Source of the DNA: Fusobacterium sp.
GTDB taxonomy: Bacteria; Cyanobacteriota; Vampirovibrionia; Gastranaerophilales; Gastranaerophilaceae
Assembly: GCA_023662905.1 (NCBI GenBank)
Contig: JAMPIJ010000002.1
Span: forward strand, 123,104 to 187,103
DNA length: 64,000 bases
Direction: 5' to 3'
Part shown: positions 1-8,655 of the stretch, piece after piece
Layout of the letters: every line of letters starts with the position of its first letter
Numbering within the stretch: the first letter of the stretch is position 1
Position numbers and translations under genes: made by a program
The notes under the pieces: generated by a model
What the model saw: only the letters and a program-made list of their open reading frames with translations
Database searches by the model: none
What the model was told of the DNA's origin: nothing

Positions 1-80
1 CATCGCTGCTTGTTTAGTCGGGCGGCTCAGCAGGCTCCCCCCCCCCCTGTCAATGACGATACATTTTTAATCAAGTTCAT
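1..80 (-). CDS. Truncated ORF with poly-G tract near its start
   Basis: An ATG at 80-78 (minus strand) follows a good ribosome site (GGAAGGG, about seven bases upstream). The first codons read MNLIKNVSSLT and then enter a run of 11 G (37-47). With 11 G the frame closes at a TGA at 29-27, giving 17 codons. With 12 G the frame stays open to the window edge (GGGGSLLSRPTKQAAM and on). It could be a phase-variable gene, a homopolymer assembly error, or chance. The product is not recognised and the rest lies outside the window. Confidence 0.4.
37..47. repeat. Homopolymer tract C11 (G11 on minus strand)
   Basis: Eleven consecutive C on the plus strand, inside the start of the minus-strand ORF described above. 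In DNA of this base composition such a run is unexpected. A second tract (C12) lies at 45027-45038. Confidence 0.9.
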
Positions 81-236
81 ATATTTACCCTTCCTTTCTA
101 CGTTTATTATGTAGCATGTTTTCCATCATGTCAAGACTTAATAAAACTTTACACAAAAACAATAATCATGACAATCTTGGGCCGCAAAATAACTTTATAT
201 ACATGTAAAGGTTTAATTTTTAAGGTTGGTAGAAAA

Positions 237-659
237 ATGATTGGTGAAATGTATACTCCTCCTATGCACAGAGATTTGATGTCTTCGGGAATGCCTATGT
301 ACGAATTTGACCCTGATATGATGGGAATTGGTTCTATGTACGGCCCGATGGGTATGGGAATGGGCATGTATAACACAAATTATCTTGGCGGCGTAAGCCT
401 AAAACCTAACCTTAGCCGCGACACCGTTAATATTATGCGCCATAAAGACAATGAATGCAAAAAAGATATGATAAGTTTTGGCAAAATTGCGCTTGGCGTA
501 ATCGGTTTGAGTATGCTCACAGGACTTTTCAAGGGTAAAAAGACACCATTTTATAAAAAAATTGGCAACTGGATGAGCGGCCATACTCCATCTAGGCCTA
601 CAGGCGCAAAAAGCTGGTATAAACCGTGGACTTGGTTGAACAAACCGGCTACACCTTAG
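237..659 (+). CDS. Met/Gly-rich hypothetical protein
   Basis: About 140 residues starting at the ATG at 237; an in-frame ATG at 168 exists but its extension looks like non-coding sequence. The N-terminal third is rich in Met, Gly, Pro and Tyr (MGIGSMYGPMGMGMGMY). A single hydrophobic stretch (IALGVIGLSMLTGLF) could be a membrane segment. The C-terminus is basic and rich in Trp and Pro. No family is recognised. It may be a small membrane-anchored protein; function unknown. Confidence 0.55.
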   Translation: MIGEMYTPPMHRDLMSSGMPMYEFDPDMMGIGSMYGPMGMGMGMYNTNYLGGVSLKPNLSRDTVNIMRHKDNECKKDMISFGKIALGVIGLSMLTGLFKGKKTPFYKKIGNWMSGHTPSRPTGAKSWYKPWTWLNKPATP

Positions 660-669
660 CAGATTTTTA

Positions 670-678
670 TGTTATAAT
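670..678 (+). promoter_or_regulatory. Extended -10 promoter of yajQ-like gene
   Basis: TGTTATAAT is a perfect extended -10 element. Transcription would start near 685, giving a leader of about 22 bases that holds the AAGGGGG ribosome site before the ATG at 707. Confidence 0.6.
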
Positions 679-706
679 CCCTTTAGTTAAATAAAGGGGG
701 TTAATT

Positions 707-1207
707 ATGGCAAAAGATTGCAGTTTTGATATTGTGTCTGAGTTTGACAGACAGGAACTTGTCAACGCGGTTGATCAGGTTAAAAGAGATGTAGCTTCAC
801 GTTTCGACTTGAAAGATTCAGGTTCAGAAATTGATTTGGACGCGGACAAAGAAATCGTTGTAACAACAAAAGACGATATGAAATTGCGCAATATTTATGA
901 TATTTTGCAATCAAAAATCAGTAAACGCGGTTTAAATATCAGAATTTTAGACCCGCAACCTGTTGAAAATGCGCTTGGCGGAAACGTAAGACAGGTTTAT
1001 AAACTCAAAAAGGGTCTTACTCAAGAACTCGCGAAAAAAATTGTTGCTGATATTAAAGATTTAAAAATCAAGGTTCAAGCATCTATTCAGGGCGATCAGG
1101 TAAGGGTTTCCGGCAAAGACAAGGACGATTTGCAGGCTGTAATCAAAGCGTTACGCGAAAACGAAGCGAAATATGATTACCCGCTACAGTTCACAAACTA
1201 CAGATAA
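707..1207 (+). CDS. yajQ: YajQ family nucleotide-binding protein
   Basis: 166 residues, the usual family length. The N-terminus (SFDIVSEFDRQELVNAVDQ) and the RFDLKDSGSEI segment match the YajQ/UPF0234 family, a two-domain protein reported to bind cyclic di-GMP or other nucleotides in some bacteria. It ends in the typical LQFTNYR. A strong ribosome site (AAGGGGG) precedes the ATG. It is a single-gene unit with its own extended -10 promoter and a shared bidirectional terminator downstream. The molecular role in this organism is not known. Confidence 0.92.
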   Translation: MAKDCSFDIVSEFDRQELVNAVDQVKRDVASRFDLKDSGSEIDLDADKEIVVTTKDDMKLRNIYDILQSKISKRGLNIRILDPQPVENALGGNVRQVYKLKKGLTQELAKKIVADIKDLKIKVQASIQGDQVRVSGKDKDDLQAVIKALRENEAKYDYPLQFTNYR

Positions 1208-1237
1208 GACGCCTATAGTATCGAAAAGAAACTAATT

Positions 1238-1262
1238 AAAAGCCACGTTATGCGTGGCTTTT
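1238..1262. terminator. Bidirectional terminator between yajQ and rdgB
   Basis: Perfect 10-bp stem AAAAGCCACG/CGTGGCTTTT with a five-base loop. A-tract and T-tract flank both sides, so it can act in both directions. It overlaps the last codons and the stop codon (1250-1248) of rdgB. Confidence 0.85.
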
Positions 1263-1835
1263 AAGGTAATTTATCACTTTTTTGAGTGCATTTGCGCGGT
1301 GCGAAATGGTGTTTTTTTCAACATCAGACATCTCTGCAAGCGTTCGGTTTTCACCGTCAGGAATGAACACAGGGTCAAACCCAAAACCGTTAGAACCCGC
1401 ATGGTTCAAGGCGATTTCGCCATGGCATTCGCCGAGTTCTACAGTTAAAATTTCACCGTTTTCGTCCAATAAAGTCATCGCACAGACAAATTTTGCACGG
1501 CGATTTGTTTTGCCATCCATTTCTGCAAGAAGCTTTTCGATTTTTTCGTCCTGAGTATCGGCATAACGCGCAGAGTGAAGCCCGGGGCGGCCGTCAAGCG
1601 CCTCAACACAGAGTCCTGAATCATCCGCAAGCGTCATCATGCCTGTAATCCGGTTTGCTTCACGTGCTTTTATCAAAGAATTTTCTTCAAAAGTTACGCC
1701 GTTTTCGTCAGGGTCGAAAGGTTTTGGCGGTGTCGAAAACTCAATAAAATTCGCGTCACCTGTGACGAGTTCTGTTATCTCTCTTAATTCTTCTAATTTA
1801 TGTGCGTTTCCTGTTGCAAAAACTATTTTTCTCAT
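1248..1835 (-). CDS. rdgB: RdgB/HAM1 non-canonical purine NTP pyrophosphatase
   Basis: 195 residues. It hydrolyses dITP, XTP and related damaged purine nucleotides to the monophosphate, keeping them out of DNA and RNA. The substrate-binding N-terminus (IVFATGNAHKLEEL), the LADDSGLCVEALDGRPGLHSARYA block and the GFGFDPVFIP motif are all present. Its ATG overlaps the uppS stop codon by four bases (ATGA), so it is the last gene of the trxA-uppS-rdgB operon. It ends in the shared terminator with yajQ. Confidence 0.95.
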   Translation of the reverse strand: MRKIVFATGNAHKLEELREITELVTGDANFIEFSTPPKPFDPDENGVTFEENSLIKAREANRITGMMTLADDSGLCVEALDGRPGLHSARYADTQDEKIEKLLAEMDGKTNRRAKFVCAMTLLDENGEILTVELGECHGEIALNHAGSNGFGFDPVFIPDGENRTLAEMSDVEKNTISHRANALKKVINYLKSHA

Positions 1836-2545
1836 TTACCAAATCTCCGCTGCCTGTGTTCAAATTCCATAATTGCGCTTGCGAGTTCTTCTTTTCCGAA
1901 TTCCGGCCAAAACTTTTGCACGACAAGGATTTCGGCATAAGCTATCTGCCAGAGTAGAAAGTTGGAAATCCGTTGTTCACCGCCCGTACGGATTAACAAG
2001 TCAGGGTCTGGAACCTTTGCAGTGTAAAGGTTTCGGCTGATTAATTCCTCCGTAACTTCTTTTTCGCCGCTGTCAACAATTTTTTGCAGCGCATTGACAA
2101 TTTCCGCACGCGCGCCATAGTTGAACGCGATTTGAAGATTTACACCGGTATTATTTTTTGTGACTTCCACCGCGTTTTTTAAAATCTCTTGCAACTTAGC
2201 GCTTAATTTTGTCGTATCACCGATAAAGCTTATAACAACATTGTTTTCGTGCATTTCGGCAAGCTGATTTTTGAGCGTTTCTCCAAGCAGGTTCATTAAA
2301 AACTCAACTTCCTCGGGTTTTCTGTTCCAGTTTTCGGTTGAAAACGCATAAACCGTTAGGTATTTCACCCCGAAATCGTCGCAAGCACGCATTGTTGCTT
2401 TTAGCGCGTCAACGCCTTTCTTATGGCCGACCATCGAAGGCAAATTTCTTTCCTTTGCCCAGCGGCGGTTTCCGTCCATAATTACAGCAATATGTTTCAG
2501 GCCGGTGGTTTTCACCACCTCTTTTATCTTTTCATCTTCCAGCAT
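1832..2545 (-). CDS. uppS: Isoprenyl transferase (undecaprenyl diphosphate synthase)
   Basis: About 237 residues when started at the ATG at 2545, four bases after the trxA stop codon; an in-frame ATG at 2578 inside trxA is possible. It condenses isopentenyl diphosphate units to make the lipid carrier for peptidoglycan. Family signatures: IAVIMDGNRRWAKER (catalytic Asp of DGNRRWA), YLTVYAFSTENW, PDPDLLIRTGGEQRISNFLLWQIAYAE. The C-terminal HRQRRFGK corresponds to the family's RRFG end. Middle gene of the operon with trxA and rdgB. Confidence 0.93.
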   Translation of the reverse strand: MLEDEKIKEVVKTTGLKHIAVIMDGNRRWAKERNLPSMVGHKKGVDALKATMRACDDFGVKYLTVYAFSTENWNRKPEEVEFLMNLLGETLKNQLAEMHENNVVISFIGDTTKLSAKLQEILKNAVEVTKNNTGVNLQIAFNYGARAEIVNALQKIVDSGEKEVTEELISRNLYTAKVPDPDLLIRTGGEQRISNFLLWQIAYAEILVVQKFWPEFGKEELASAIMEFEHRQRRFGK

Positions 2546-2549
2546 TAAA

Positions 2550-2876
2550 TCACACCAAATGTTTCTCAATATTTGCAATTATGGTTGATTTTGAAACCAT
2601 TCCGACCATTCTTTCAAGCGCCTTTCCGTCTTTGAATACCAATACACTCGGTAGCCCGCTGATTGAATAATCTTTCGCAACTTTCATATTATCGTCTGTG
2701 TTAATTTTTACGAACTTAATTTTATCACCAAACTCGTTTGCAACTTCGTCCAACAACGGAGAAAGCTTTCTGCAAGGTGCGCACCAAGTAGCCCAGAAGT
2801 CAACCAGCACAGGAACTTCTGAATTCAAAACTTCTGTTTCAAACGTAGAGTCAGTTATATCAATAGGTTTTGCCAT
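2550..2876 (-). CDS. trxA: Thioredoxin
   Basis: 108 residues, the standard length. It is a cytoplasmic dithiol reductant with the active site WCAPC and the cis-proline loop SGLPS. VLVDFWATWCAPCRKLSPLLDE is unmistakable. Ribosome site AAGGAGAG lies before the ATG at 2876. First gene of trxA-uppS-rdgB. Its 5' leader contains a GC-rich hairpin repeat (2892-2956) related to one at the end of korA. Confidence 0.96.
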   Translation of the reverse strand: MAKPIDITDSTFETEVLNSEVPVLVDFWATWCAPCRKLSPLLDEVANEFGDKIKFVKINTDDNMKVAKDYSISGLPSVLVFKDGKALERMVGMVSKSTIIANIEKHLV

Positions 2877-2891
2877 AATTCTCTCCTTATT

Positions 2892-2956
2892 TTAGACAGC
2901 GCAGCCACGGGTTGACCTGCGGGAGCAGGGCAAGCAGGTGGCGGAGTACTGCTTTT
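2892..2956. repeat. GC-rich hairpin repeat, family A, copy 1
   Basis: Begins TTAGACAGCGCAGCC and ends GCGGAGTACTGCTTT; both 15-base ends are identical to those of the copy at 53162-53224, while the centre differs. The centre can fold (ACCTGC with GCAGGT). It lies between the trxA ribosome site and a probable extended -10 (TGTTACAAT, 2976-2968 minus), so it should be transcribed as the trxA leader. Confidence 0.75.
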
Positions 2957-2991
2957 CATTTTGTTATATTGTAACATAAATTTTGTTTTTA

Positions 2992-3000
2992 TGCTATCAT
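2992..3000 (+). promoter_or_regulatory. Possible extended -10 upstream of exonuclease gene
   Basis: TGCTATCAT fits an extended -10 with one mismatch in the hexamer. It lies 27 bases before the ATG at 3028. No clear -35 is seen. Confidence 0.4.
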
Positions 3001-3027
3001 TGAGGGGGAAACCAACAGGGTATAAAT

Positions 3028-3954
3028 ATGGCGAGAAAAAAAGTAATCGAGATTGTTTTAGATACCGAAACCACAGGGCTTGACTTTACAAGAGAGAGAT
3101 TGGTTGAATTTGCTGCAGTAAGACTTGAAAACGGAAAGATTAAGGATGAGTTTCAAACTCTTATTAATCCTGAACAGCACATTAGAAAATCAAGTATTGC
3201 AATCCACGGCATTACTCAGGAAATGGTTGAAGACGCGCCGACTGAAGCCGAAGCAATGCCTAAGATTATGGAGTTCATCGGAGATTACCCGATAGTCGCT
3301 CATAACGCAATTTTCGACTATTCGTTTCTTAACGAAGCCTCAAAACGCGTTTTTGGCAAAGAACTCGAAAACCCGAGAATTGATTCGCAGCAAATGTTCA
3401 GAGAATGTTTTCCTGATTTGGAATCACACGGGCTTGACGCGTTAAGTAAAAAGTTTTCGGTGGAATTAATCAACCACCACCGCGCAATGGCTGACACAAT
3501 GGCATTGGCGCTTTCTTATCCAAAATTGAAAAAGCTTTTCAACCAGAAATACGACTGGGAAATGAAACAGCTTGAAAACGTTGAATATCTTTTTGAAAGA
3601 TATCTCCGTATCCAAAACACTGTCACAACCTTGCAATCAGAACTTCAAGATTTGAAATCAGTGTTCAAAATATACTTTGAAGAGGGCGGAACTCCTATCG
3701 TTTCACAAACAGGCGAAACTCTTGTCTACTCTTCAAAACAATCCTTTGGCTATGACTTTGACAAAGTAAAAGACGTCCTAATCGAAGTTGGCGCTTTATC
3801 AAAAGCAATCAAGCTTAACAACGGATTTTTAGACAGGCTCGCTCACGGCCACGGTTTAACCGATGAGCAAAAAGACATCCTTTGCAGCGCAAGGCTGGAA
3901 GTATCAGAAAACAGAAATGTACAAGTAATAAAGGCGAACAATTATGGCAAGTAA
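3028..3954 (+). CDS. DnaQ-like 3'-5' exonuclease (DEDDh family)
   Basis: 308 residues. The N-terminal ~170 residues are a DnaQ/PolC-type exonuclease domain: Exo I VLDTETTGLD, Exo II AHNAIFDYSFLNEA, Exo III HHRAMADTMAL (the HxAxxD signature of DEDDh enzymes). The domain could be a proofreading or repair nuclease. The C-terminal ~140 residues are of unknown fold, possibly partly coiled coil (LRIQNTVTTLQSELQDLKS). The last 11 bases overlap the transporter gene that follows, suggesting translational coupling, although a functional link is not obvious. Confidence 0.85.
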   Translation: MARKKVIEIVLDTETTGLDFTRERLVEFAAVRLENGKIKDEFQTLINPEQHIRKSSIAIHGITQEMVEDAPTEAEAMPKIMEFIGDYPIVAHNAIFDYSFLNEASKRVFGKELENPRIDSQQMFRECFPDLESHGLDALSKKFSVELINHHRAMADTMALALSYPKLKKLFNQKYDWEMKQLENVEYLFERYLRIQNTVTTLQSELQDLKSVFKIYFEEGGTPIVSQTGETLVYSSKQSFGYDFDKVKDVLIEVGALSKAIKLNNGFLDRLAHGHGLTDEQKDILCSARLEVSENRNVQVIKANNYGK

Positions 3955-5320
3955 ATTTTTTGAATTTTTTAAGGAACCGCCGTCACAACCGGTAATCGAA
4001 GACAAAGCAAAAGTAGACAGTATGTATTCACACTGGAGATGGAGAATATTTTATTCTTGCTTTATCGGCTACACAGTTTTCTATCTTTGTAAGAAAAACA
4101 TCGCAGTAGCACTCCCTGGGTTGAGTGAAGAATTCAACTTCACCAACACCGAACTCGGTTTATTGGGCAGTTCACTCTATTTGACTTACGGTATCGGTAA
4201 ATTTGTAAACGGCGTTTTGGCTGACGGCTCTGACGTTAGAAAATTCTTACCGACAGCGTTAATTATGACAGCTATCGCAAACCTTTGCTTTGCGTTGTCA
4301 GCTGTTTTCATCACTCCGGGGGAATTCACATTCTTCGGACTTCCGACTAACACAATTATCTTGTGGTTATTCGTATTTTTCTGGGGCGCAAGCGGTTGGT
4401 TCCAATCAGCAGGCTTCCCTGCAGTTGCAAAGAGTTTAACCTACTGGTACTCAAACTCTGAACGCGGTACTAAATGGTCATTATGGTCTTGCTCTCACCA
4501 GATGGGAACATTCTTGAGCGTAATCGTTTCAGGTTTCCTTGTTGCTCACTACGGATGGAGAATGGCATTCTTCGTTCCTGGTACAATCGCAATCCTCGTT
4601 GCAATCTGGCTTTACAACAGATTGAGAGATAAACCGCAATCACTCGGACTTCCTGACGTTGAATCTTACCGTGAAGAAGTAGCGGTTAAAAAAGACGCAG
4701 GCTGCGAAGTTGATAACAGAAGCTACCTCGAAGTTTTCAAAGAAAACATTTTATTTAACAAAACTATCTGGCTTCTCGCAATCGCTTACGTATTCGTTTA
4801 TGTAATCAGATTCGGCGCAGAAGACTGGATGATTAAATACTTGAGCGAAGCAAAAGCAAACAGCCTTGAACTCGCTTCATTGAAATTAAGTTCATTGCCG
4901 CTAGTCGGTATTGCAGGTACAGTTTGTGCAGGCGTAATCTCTGACAAAGTTTTCAAAGGCAAACGCGCACCTGTTAACCTTATCTACTTAATTGGTGTTG
5001 TAGTTTGTTTGGTATTGTTGAAATTCAACACAATCAGCACACTAGACTTTGTTCTCATCGGCTTGCTCGGTGCGTTCACATACGGCCCGCAAATGATGAT
5101 TGGCGGACTTTGCGCAGTAGAAAGCAGTTCTAAAAAAGTTGCGTCAGCCGCAACAGGTTTCACCGGAACATTTGGCTACGTGGGTGCAGTGCTTTCAGCA
5201 ACAGGTACCGGCTTTATGGTTGATAAATTCGGTTGGAACGGCGCGCTTTCGTTCTGGATTGCGTCAGCTGTAATCTGTATCGTAATTTGTATTATGCTAT
5301 GGCAAAACGAAAAGAAATAG
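3944..5320 (+). CDS. MFS transporter of the GlpT/UhpT (OPA) family
   Basis: 458 residues with about 12 membrane segments. The N-terminal WRWRIFYSCFIGYTVFYLCKKNIAVALPGL and the AVAKSLTYWYSNSERGTKWSLWS segment match organophosphate:phosphate antiporters, which exchange glycerol-3-phosphate or hexose phosphates for phosphate across the inner membrane. Exact substrate cannot be told from sequence. Overlaps the preceding exonuclease gene by 11 bases. Followed by a GC-rich repeat and a terminator. Confidence 0.88.
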   Translation: MASKFFEFFKEPPSQPVIEDKAKVDSMYSHWRWRIFYSCFIGYTVFYLCKKNIAVALPGLSEEFNFTNTELGLLGSSLYLTYGIGKFVNGVLADGSDVRKFLPTALIMTAIANLCFALSAVFITPGEFTFFGLPTNTIILWLFVFFWGASGWFQSAGFPAVAKSLTYWYSNSERGTKWSLWSCSHQMGTFLSVIVSGFLVAHYGWRMAFFVPGTIAILVAIWLYNRLRDKPQSLGLPDVESYREEVAVKKDAGCEVDNRSYLEVFKENILFNKTIWLLAIAYVFVYVIRFGAEDWMIKYLSEAKANSLELASLKLSSLPLVGIAGTVCAGVISDKVFKGKRAPVNLIYLIGVVVCLVLLKFNTISTLDFVLIGLLGAFTYGPQMMIGGLCAVESSSKKVASAATGFTGTFGYVGAVLSATGTGFMVDKFGWNGALSFWIASAVICIVICIMLWQNEKK

Positions 5321-5461
5321 CACTGCTCGGTGTGCGCGGTGTTGACACGCGTGAGCGTGGCAAGCAGGCGCACATTACGTCACCGCCGTTGCGACAAAGG
5401 CGCAAGCCGGCGGAGCGGACAAATTTTCAAAAGCACTGCTTTTAGAAAATTTGACAGGCGG
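5319..5461. repeat. GC-rich intergenic element, possibly related to family A
   Basis: A GC-rich island starting just before the transporter stop codon, in otherwise AT-rich sequence. It shares a GTTGAC..GCG.GAGC..GGCAAGCAGG pattern with the copy at 2892 (about 22 of 28 positions) and ends with a variant of the family end (AAAAGCACTGCTTTT). No convincing coding capacity was seen. Confidence 0.5.
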
Positions 5462-5474
5462 ATAATTATATAGA

Positions 5475-5503
5475 AAAAAGGCGGGTTTAAAACCCGCCTT
5501 TTT
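5475..5503. terminator. Bidirectional terminator
   Basis: Stem AAAAAGGCGGGTTT / ACCCGCCTTTTT with A- and T-tracts on either side, between two convergent genes. Confidence 0.88.
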
Positions 5504-6560
5504 ATTGAACAACTTTTTCTAAGCCTTTTGGCTTATCGACGTTATGCTTTAATCGCAGAGCCATCTCCAGCGCAAACAGTTGCGAAATTACCACTACCGC
5601 AAACGATTTCACAAGCGGACTTTCGATACTTACGTTAATATTAATGTTCGCGTTAATCTTATCGTTTGAATTTCCCACAAGGAAAATAAACGGCTTATAA
5701 TCCTTTTTGATTTTGTTCAAATTCTTGGTTGAAGTGTAGTTCAAATCGCTCGTCGCAATATAAATCATCGCTGATTTTTCGTTCAAAACCGCAACGTGAC
5801 CATGCATAAATTCACCAAGAATATATGAAGTTATATTCAAATAGGTAGTTTCTTTCATCTTTAGGGCGGTTTCACGCGCAAGTGCGTAAGCCATTCCGTC
5901 CGCCGTGATTACAATATTTTTGTAAGTCAAAAGAATTTTCGCATATTTCTTTATGTTCTGACGGAGCGCAAGCGTATTATTCAGCGCCGGCGGCAAAGTT
6001 TTGAGTTCTTTCAGGTAGAAAGAAACATCAATGTTTTTCAGCTGCGCATATTTTAACACCAGAAGCGCTGTGCAAAGCATTTGAGCGGTCAAAGATTTGG
6101 TCGCCGCAATGCTTTTTTCCTCGCCCGCGTGACAATTAATCTGGTAGTCTGCAAGTTTCCAGATAGAAGAGTTTTCATAGTTAGTGATACAAAGCGTTTT
6201 GAGGTTGTATTCTTTCGCTTTCATCAGTGCCTTGTTAGTGTCTGAGGTTTCGCCTGACTGAGTGATGAAAATATACAACATCTTATCGCTATGCGGAATG
6301 ATAGATTTCAAAAGAAATTCGCTGGAATATACAGAAGTTGCTTCAATATTAGCGATTTTATCAAACAAATCCGCGCTAAAACGTGCGCAGTTGTAAGACG
6401 AACCGCTTGCGACAAGCACAACTTTTTCGATATCGTGAGGAATATCAAAGTTGATTTCTTCATCTTTTACATAGCATTCTAAAATATCACTTACGATTTT
6501 TGGCTGCGCAAAGATTTCACGCTCCATAAACGTTTTTTCTCTTTTAGTTCTGAAAAACAT
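5502..6560 (-). CDS. SIS-domain protein, GlmS isomerase-like, no glutaminase domain
   Basis: 352 residues starting at the ATG at 6560, which has a strong ribosome site (AGGTAGGAAA); an ATG at 6527 (MEREIFAQP) aligns better with the family's usual start. Two SIS domains: VASGSSYNCARFSADLF and FITQSGETSDTNKAL, then a second domain with EFMHGHVAVL. It matches the isomerase half of glucosamine-6-phosphate synthase but the N-terminal glutamine amidotransferase half is absent. Such stand-alone proteins include sugar-phosphate isomerases, deaminases and deglycases. Follows gatB by ten bases, so probably cotranscribed. Confidence 0.85.
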   Translation of the reverse strand: MFFRTKREKTFMEREIFAQPKIVSDILECYVKDEEINFDIPHDIEKVVLVASGSSYNCARFSADLFDKIANIEATSVYSSEFLLKSIIPHSDKMLYIFITQSGETSDTNKALMKAKEYNLKTLCITNYENSSIWKLADYQINCHAGEEKSIAATKSLTAQMLCTALLVLKYAQLKNIDVSFYLKELKTLPPALNNTLALRQNIKKYAKILLTYKNIVITADGMAYALARETALKMKETTYLNITSYILGEFMHGHVAVLNEKSAMIYIATSDLNYTSTKNLNKIKKDYKPFIFLVGNSNDKINANININVSIESPLVKSFAVVVISQLFALEMALRLKHNVDKPKGLEKVVQ

Positions 6561-6570
6561 TTTCCTACCT

Positions 6571-8016
6571 TTACGCGTCCAAGAAACCTTTTAACAATTC
6601 ATTAACAGTTTTAGGGTTAGCGCGACCTTTTGTTTCTTTCATAATTTGGCCGACAAAGAAACCGAGTAAGTTTGTTTTACCGTTTCTGTAAGCCTCAACT
6701 TGCGCAGGGTTTGCTTCAACAATTCTTTGAACGATTTCTTTAATAGCACCCTCGTCGCTGATTTGGCTCAAACCTTTTTCTTCAACGATTTTTGAAGCCG
6801 CTTTGCCGGTTTGCATCATTTCTACAATAATTTGTTTACCGATGTTGTTAGAAATTGTGCCTTTTTCGATTAAAGAAATTAACTCTGCAAGGTTTTCAGG
6901 TGTTAATTTTGTTTCGCCAAGTTCGAGTTTTTCTTCTTTCAAGTATGCCGCAATTTCGCCCATAATGAAGTTTACGGCTGTTTTTGCATTAGCGCCAAGT
7001 TCGAGAACCTTATCGAAGAACAAAGCAAGTTCCATTTGCTCAACAACAACGTTTGCGTCGTATTCGCTAAGCCCTAAACCTTGATATCTTGCACGTTTTT
7101 GTGACGGAAGTTCAGGCATTTTTTCTTGAATTTCCTTAACCCATTCGCGAGAAATAACAAGCGGTTTCAAGTCAGGTTCAGGGAAATATCTGTAATCGTG
7201 AGCGTCTTCTTTGCCTCTCATTGAGCGGGTTTCTTTAGAGTTGTCGTCCCAAAGACGTGTTTCTTGAACGACTTCGCCGCCCTCTTCAACGATTTCGATT
7301 TGGCGGTCGATTTCAAATTCAATCGCTCTTTGAAGCGCTGAGAAGCTGTTTACGTTCTTGATTTCAGCACGTGTACCAAAAGTTTTAGAACCTTTCGGCA
7401 TAATAGAAATGTTAGCGTCACATCTCATAGAACCTTCTTCTAAGTTACCATCGCAAACGCCGATGTAACGAACAATATTTCTAAGTTCTTCCATATAAGC
7501 GCGCGCTTCAGCGGATGAGCGCATATCAGGTTCAGAAACGATTTCGAGAAGCGGAGTTCCGGCTCTGTTAAGGTCAACAAGTGAGTAGCTTGAACCTGCA
7601 AGGCCATCAGCGCCTGCGTGAACAAGTTTTCCCGCATCTTCTTCAAGGTGCGCTCTTGTAATACCGATTCTTTTGCCGTTAATATCAAGATGTCCGTTTA
7701 CACAAATAGGTTCATCGTATTGAGAAATCTGATAACCTTTCGGCAAGTCAGGGTAGAAATATTGTTTTCTGTCGAACTTGCAACGTTCAGGAATTTCGCA
7801 GTTCAACGCAAGACCTGTCAAAATACCCATATTAACAACTTCTTTATTCAAAACAGGTAATACCCCTGGCATACCTAATGTAATCGGTGAAGTTTGGCTG
7901 TTCGGTTCTTGGCCGAATTCTGTTCCGTCAGGCGCAAAAATCTTTGATTTTGTTTTTAACTGAGCGTGAACTTCCAGCCCAATAACCACTTCATACTTAT
8001 CTCTTAATGTCTCCAT
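6571..8016 (-). CDS. gatB: Asp-tRNA(Asn)/Glu-tRNA(Gln) amidotransferase subunit B
   Basis: 481 residues, full length. GatB is the kinase subunit of the GatCAB complex, which converts Glu-tRNA(Gln) and Asp-tRNA(Asn) to the amidated forms. The signatures [39 protein letters not shown] and the C-terminal YqeY-like tail ([23 protein letters not shown]) are clear. gatA and gatC are not in the window. Ribosome site AAGGAG precedes the ATG at 8016, with an extended -10 (8049-8041) upstream. Confidence 0.96.
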   Translation of the reverse strand: METLRDKYEVVIGLEVHAQLKTKSKIFAPDGTEFGQEPNSQTSPITLGMPGVLPVLNKEVVNMGILTGLALNCEIPERCKFDRKQYFYPDLPKGYQISQYDEPICVNGHLDINGKRIGITRAHLEEDAGKLVHAGADGLAGSSYSLVDLNRAGTPLLEIVSEPDMRSSAEARAYMEELRNIVRYIGVCDGNLEEGSMRCDANISIMPKGSKTFGTRAEIKNVNSFSALQRAIEFEIDRQIEIVEEGGEVVQETRLWDDNSKETRSMRGKEDAHDYRYFPEPDLKPLVISREWVKEIQEKMPELPSQKRARYQGLGLSEYDANVVVEQMELALFFDKVLELGANAKTAVNFIMGEIAAYLKEEKLELGETKLTPENLAELISLIEKGTISNNIGKQIIVEMMQTGKAASKIVEEKGLSQISDEGAIKEIVQRIVEANPAQVEAYRNGKTNLLGFFVGQIMKETKGRANPKTVNELLKGFLDA

Positions 8017-8040
8017 AAATTTCTCCTTATTAATGCAATT

Positions 8041-8049
8041 ATTATAGCA
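8041..8049 (-). promoter_or_regulatory. Extended -10 promoter of gatB
   Basis: On the minus strand TGCTATAAT, a perfect extended -10, 24 bases upstream of the gatB ATG, with ribosome site AAGGAG in the leader. Confidence 0.65.
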
Positions 8050-8058
8050 TAAAAATTC

Positions 8059-8655
8059 CTAACGTTTATAGATTGAATCCTTATCCACAATCCTCTCTTT
8101 TCCACGGTAGGACAATAAATAGTTAATAACCTCTTCAGGTGTTTTCGCCACATAATACAATTCGCGGCAAGTTTCGTTCGCAAAATGCTCTTTTATCATG
8201 TGGTCAAAAAATTCTATAAGTTTATCGTAAAAATTGTTAGTGTTCAGAATTACAATGGGTTTTGCGTTGTAACCAAGTTGTTTTTGAACAATCATTTCGG
8301 AAAGTTCTTCTAATGTCCCGAACCCGCCGGCAACTGCAACAACAGCGTCTGACATTTCATCAAGTTTTGCTTTTCTAGTCCGCATAGTTTCTGTGATATG
8401 AAGTTCATCGCAAACTTCACTTGCTTCAGGGCCGAGAATATTATAAAGCTTTTCGGGCATAACTCCGTAAACATCTGCACCTTCAAGCTTTGCGGCTTTA
8501 GCACAAGTCCACATAAGTCCTAAATTGCTTCCACCATAAACCACATCAAAATTCGATTTTCCTAACAAACATCCTAACTCTCCGATTTCTTCATAATAAA
8601 TTTCGTCTAAAAAGTTACTAGAAGATGCAAAAACACAAACTCTAACTTTATTCAT
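8059..8655 (-). CDS. LOG-family Rossmann-fold protein (TIGR00730)
   Basis: 198 residues from the ATG at 8655, five bases after a GGAGG ribosome site; a TTG at 8658 is less likely. It matches the LOG/YvdD family, nucleoside-5'-monophosphate phosphoribohydrolases that release free bases and in some organisms make cytokinins. Motifs: VVYGGSNLGLMW and VAVAGGFGTLEELSE, the latter a variant of PGGxGTxxE with Ala for Pro. The start overlaps the preceding gene by eight bases, so it is probably the last gene of the rny-led operon. Confidence 0.88.
   Translation of the reverse strand: MNKVRVCVFASSSNFLDEIYYEEIGELGCLLGKSNFDVVYGGSNLGLMWTCAKAAKLEGADVYGVMPEKLYNILGPEASEVCDELHITETMRTRKAKLDEMSDAVVAVAGGFGTLEELSEMIVQKQLGYNAKPIVILNTNNFYDKLIEFFDHMIKEHFANETCRELYYVAKTPEEVINYLLSYRGKERIVDKDSIYKR

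Noticed and set aside
5233-5445. A 70-codon open frame overlapping the end of the transporter and the GC-rich element
   Set aside because: It uses the second frame of the transporter and the repeat; no ribosome site and no similarity, so it is a shadow.
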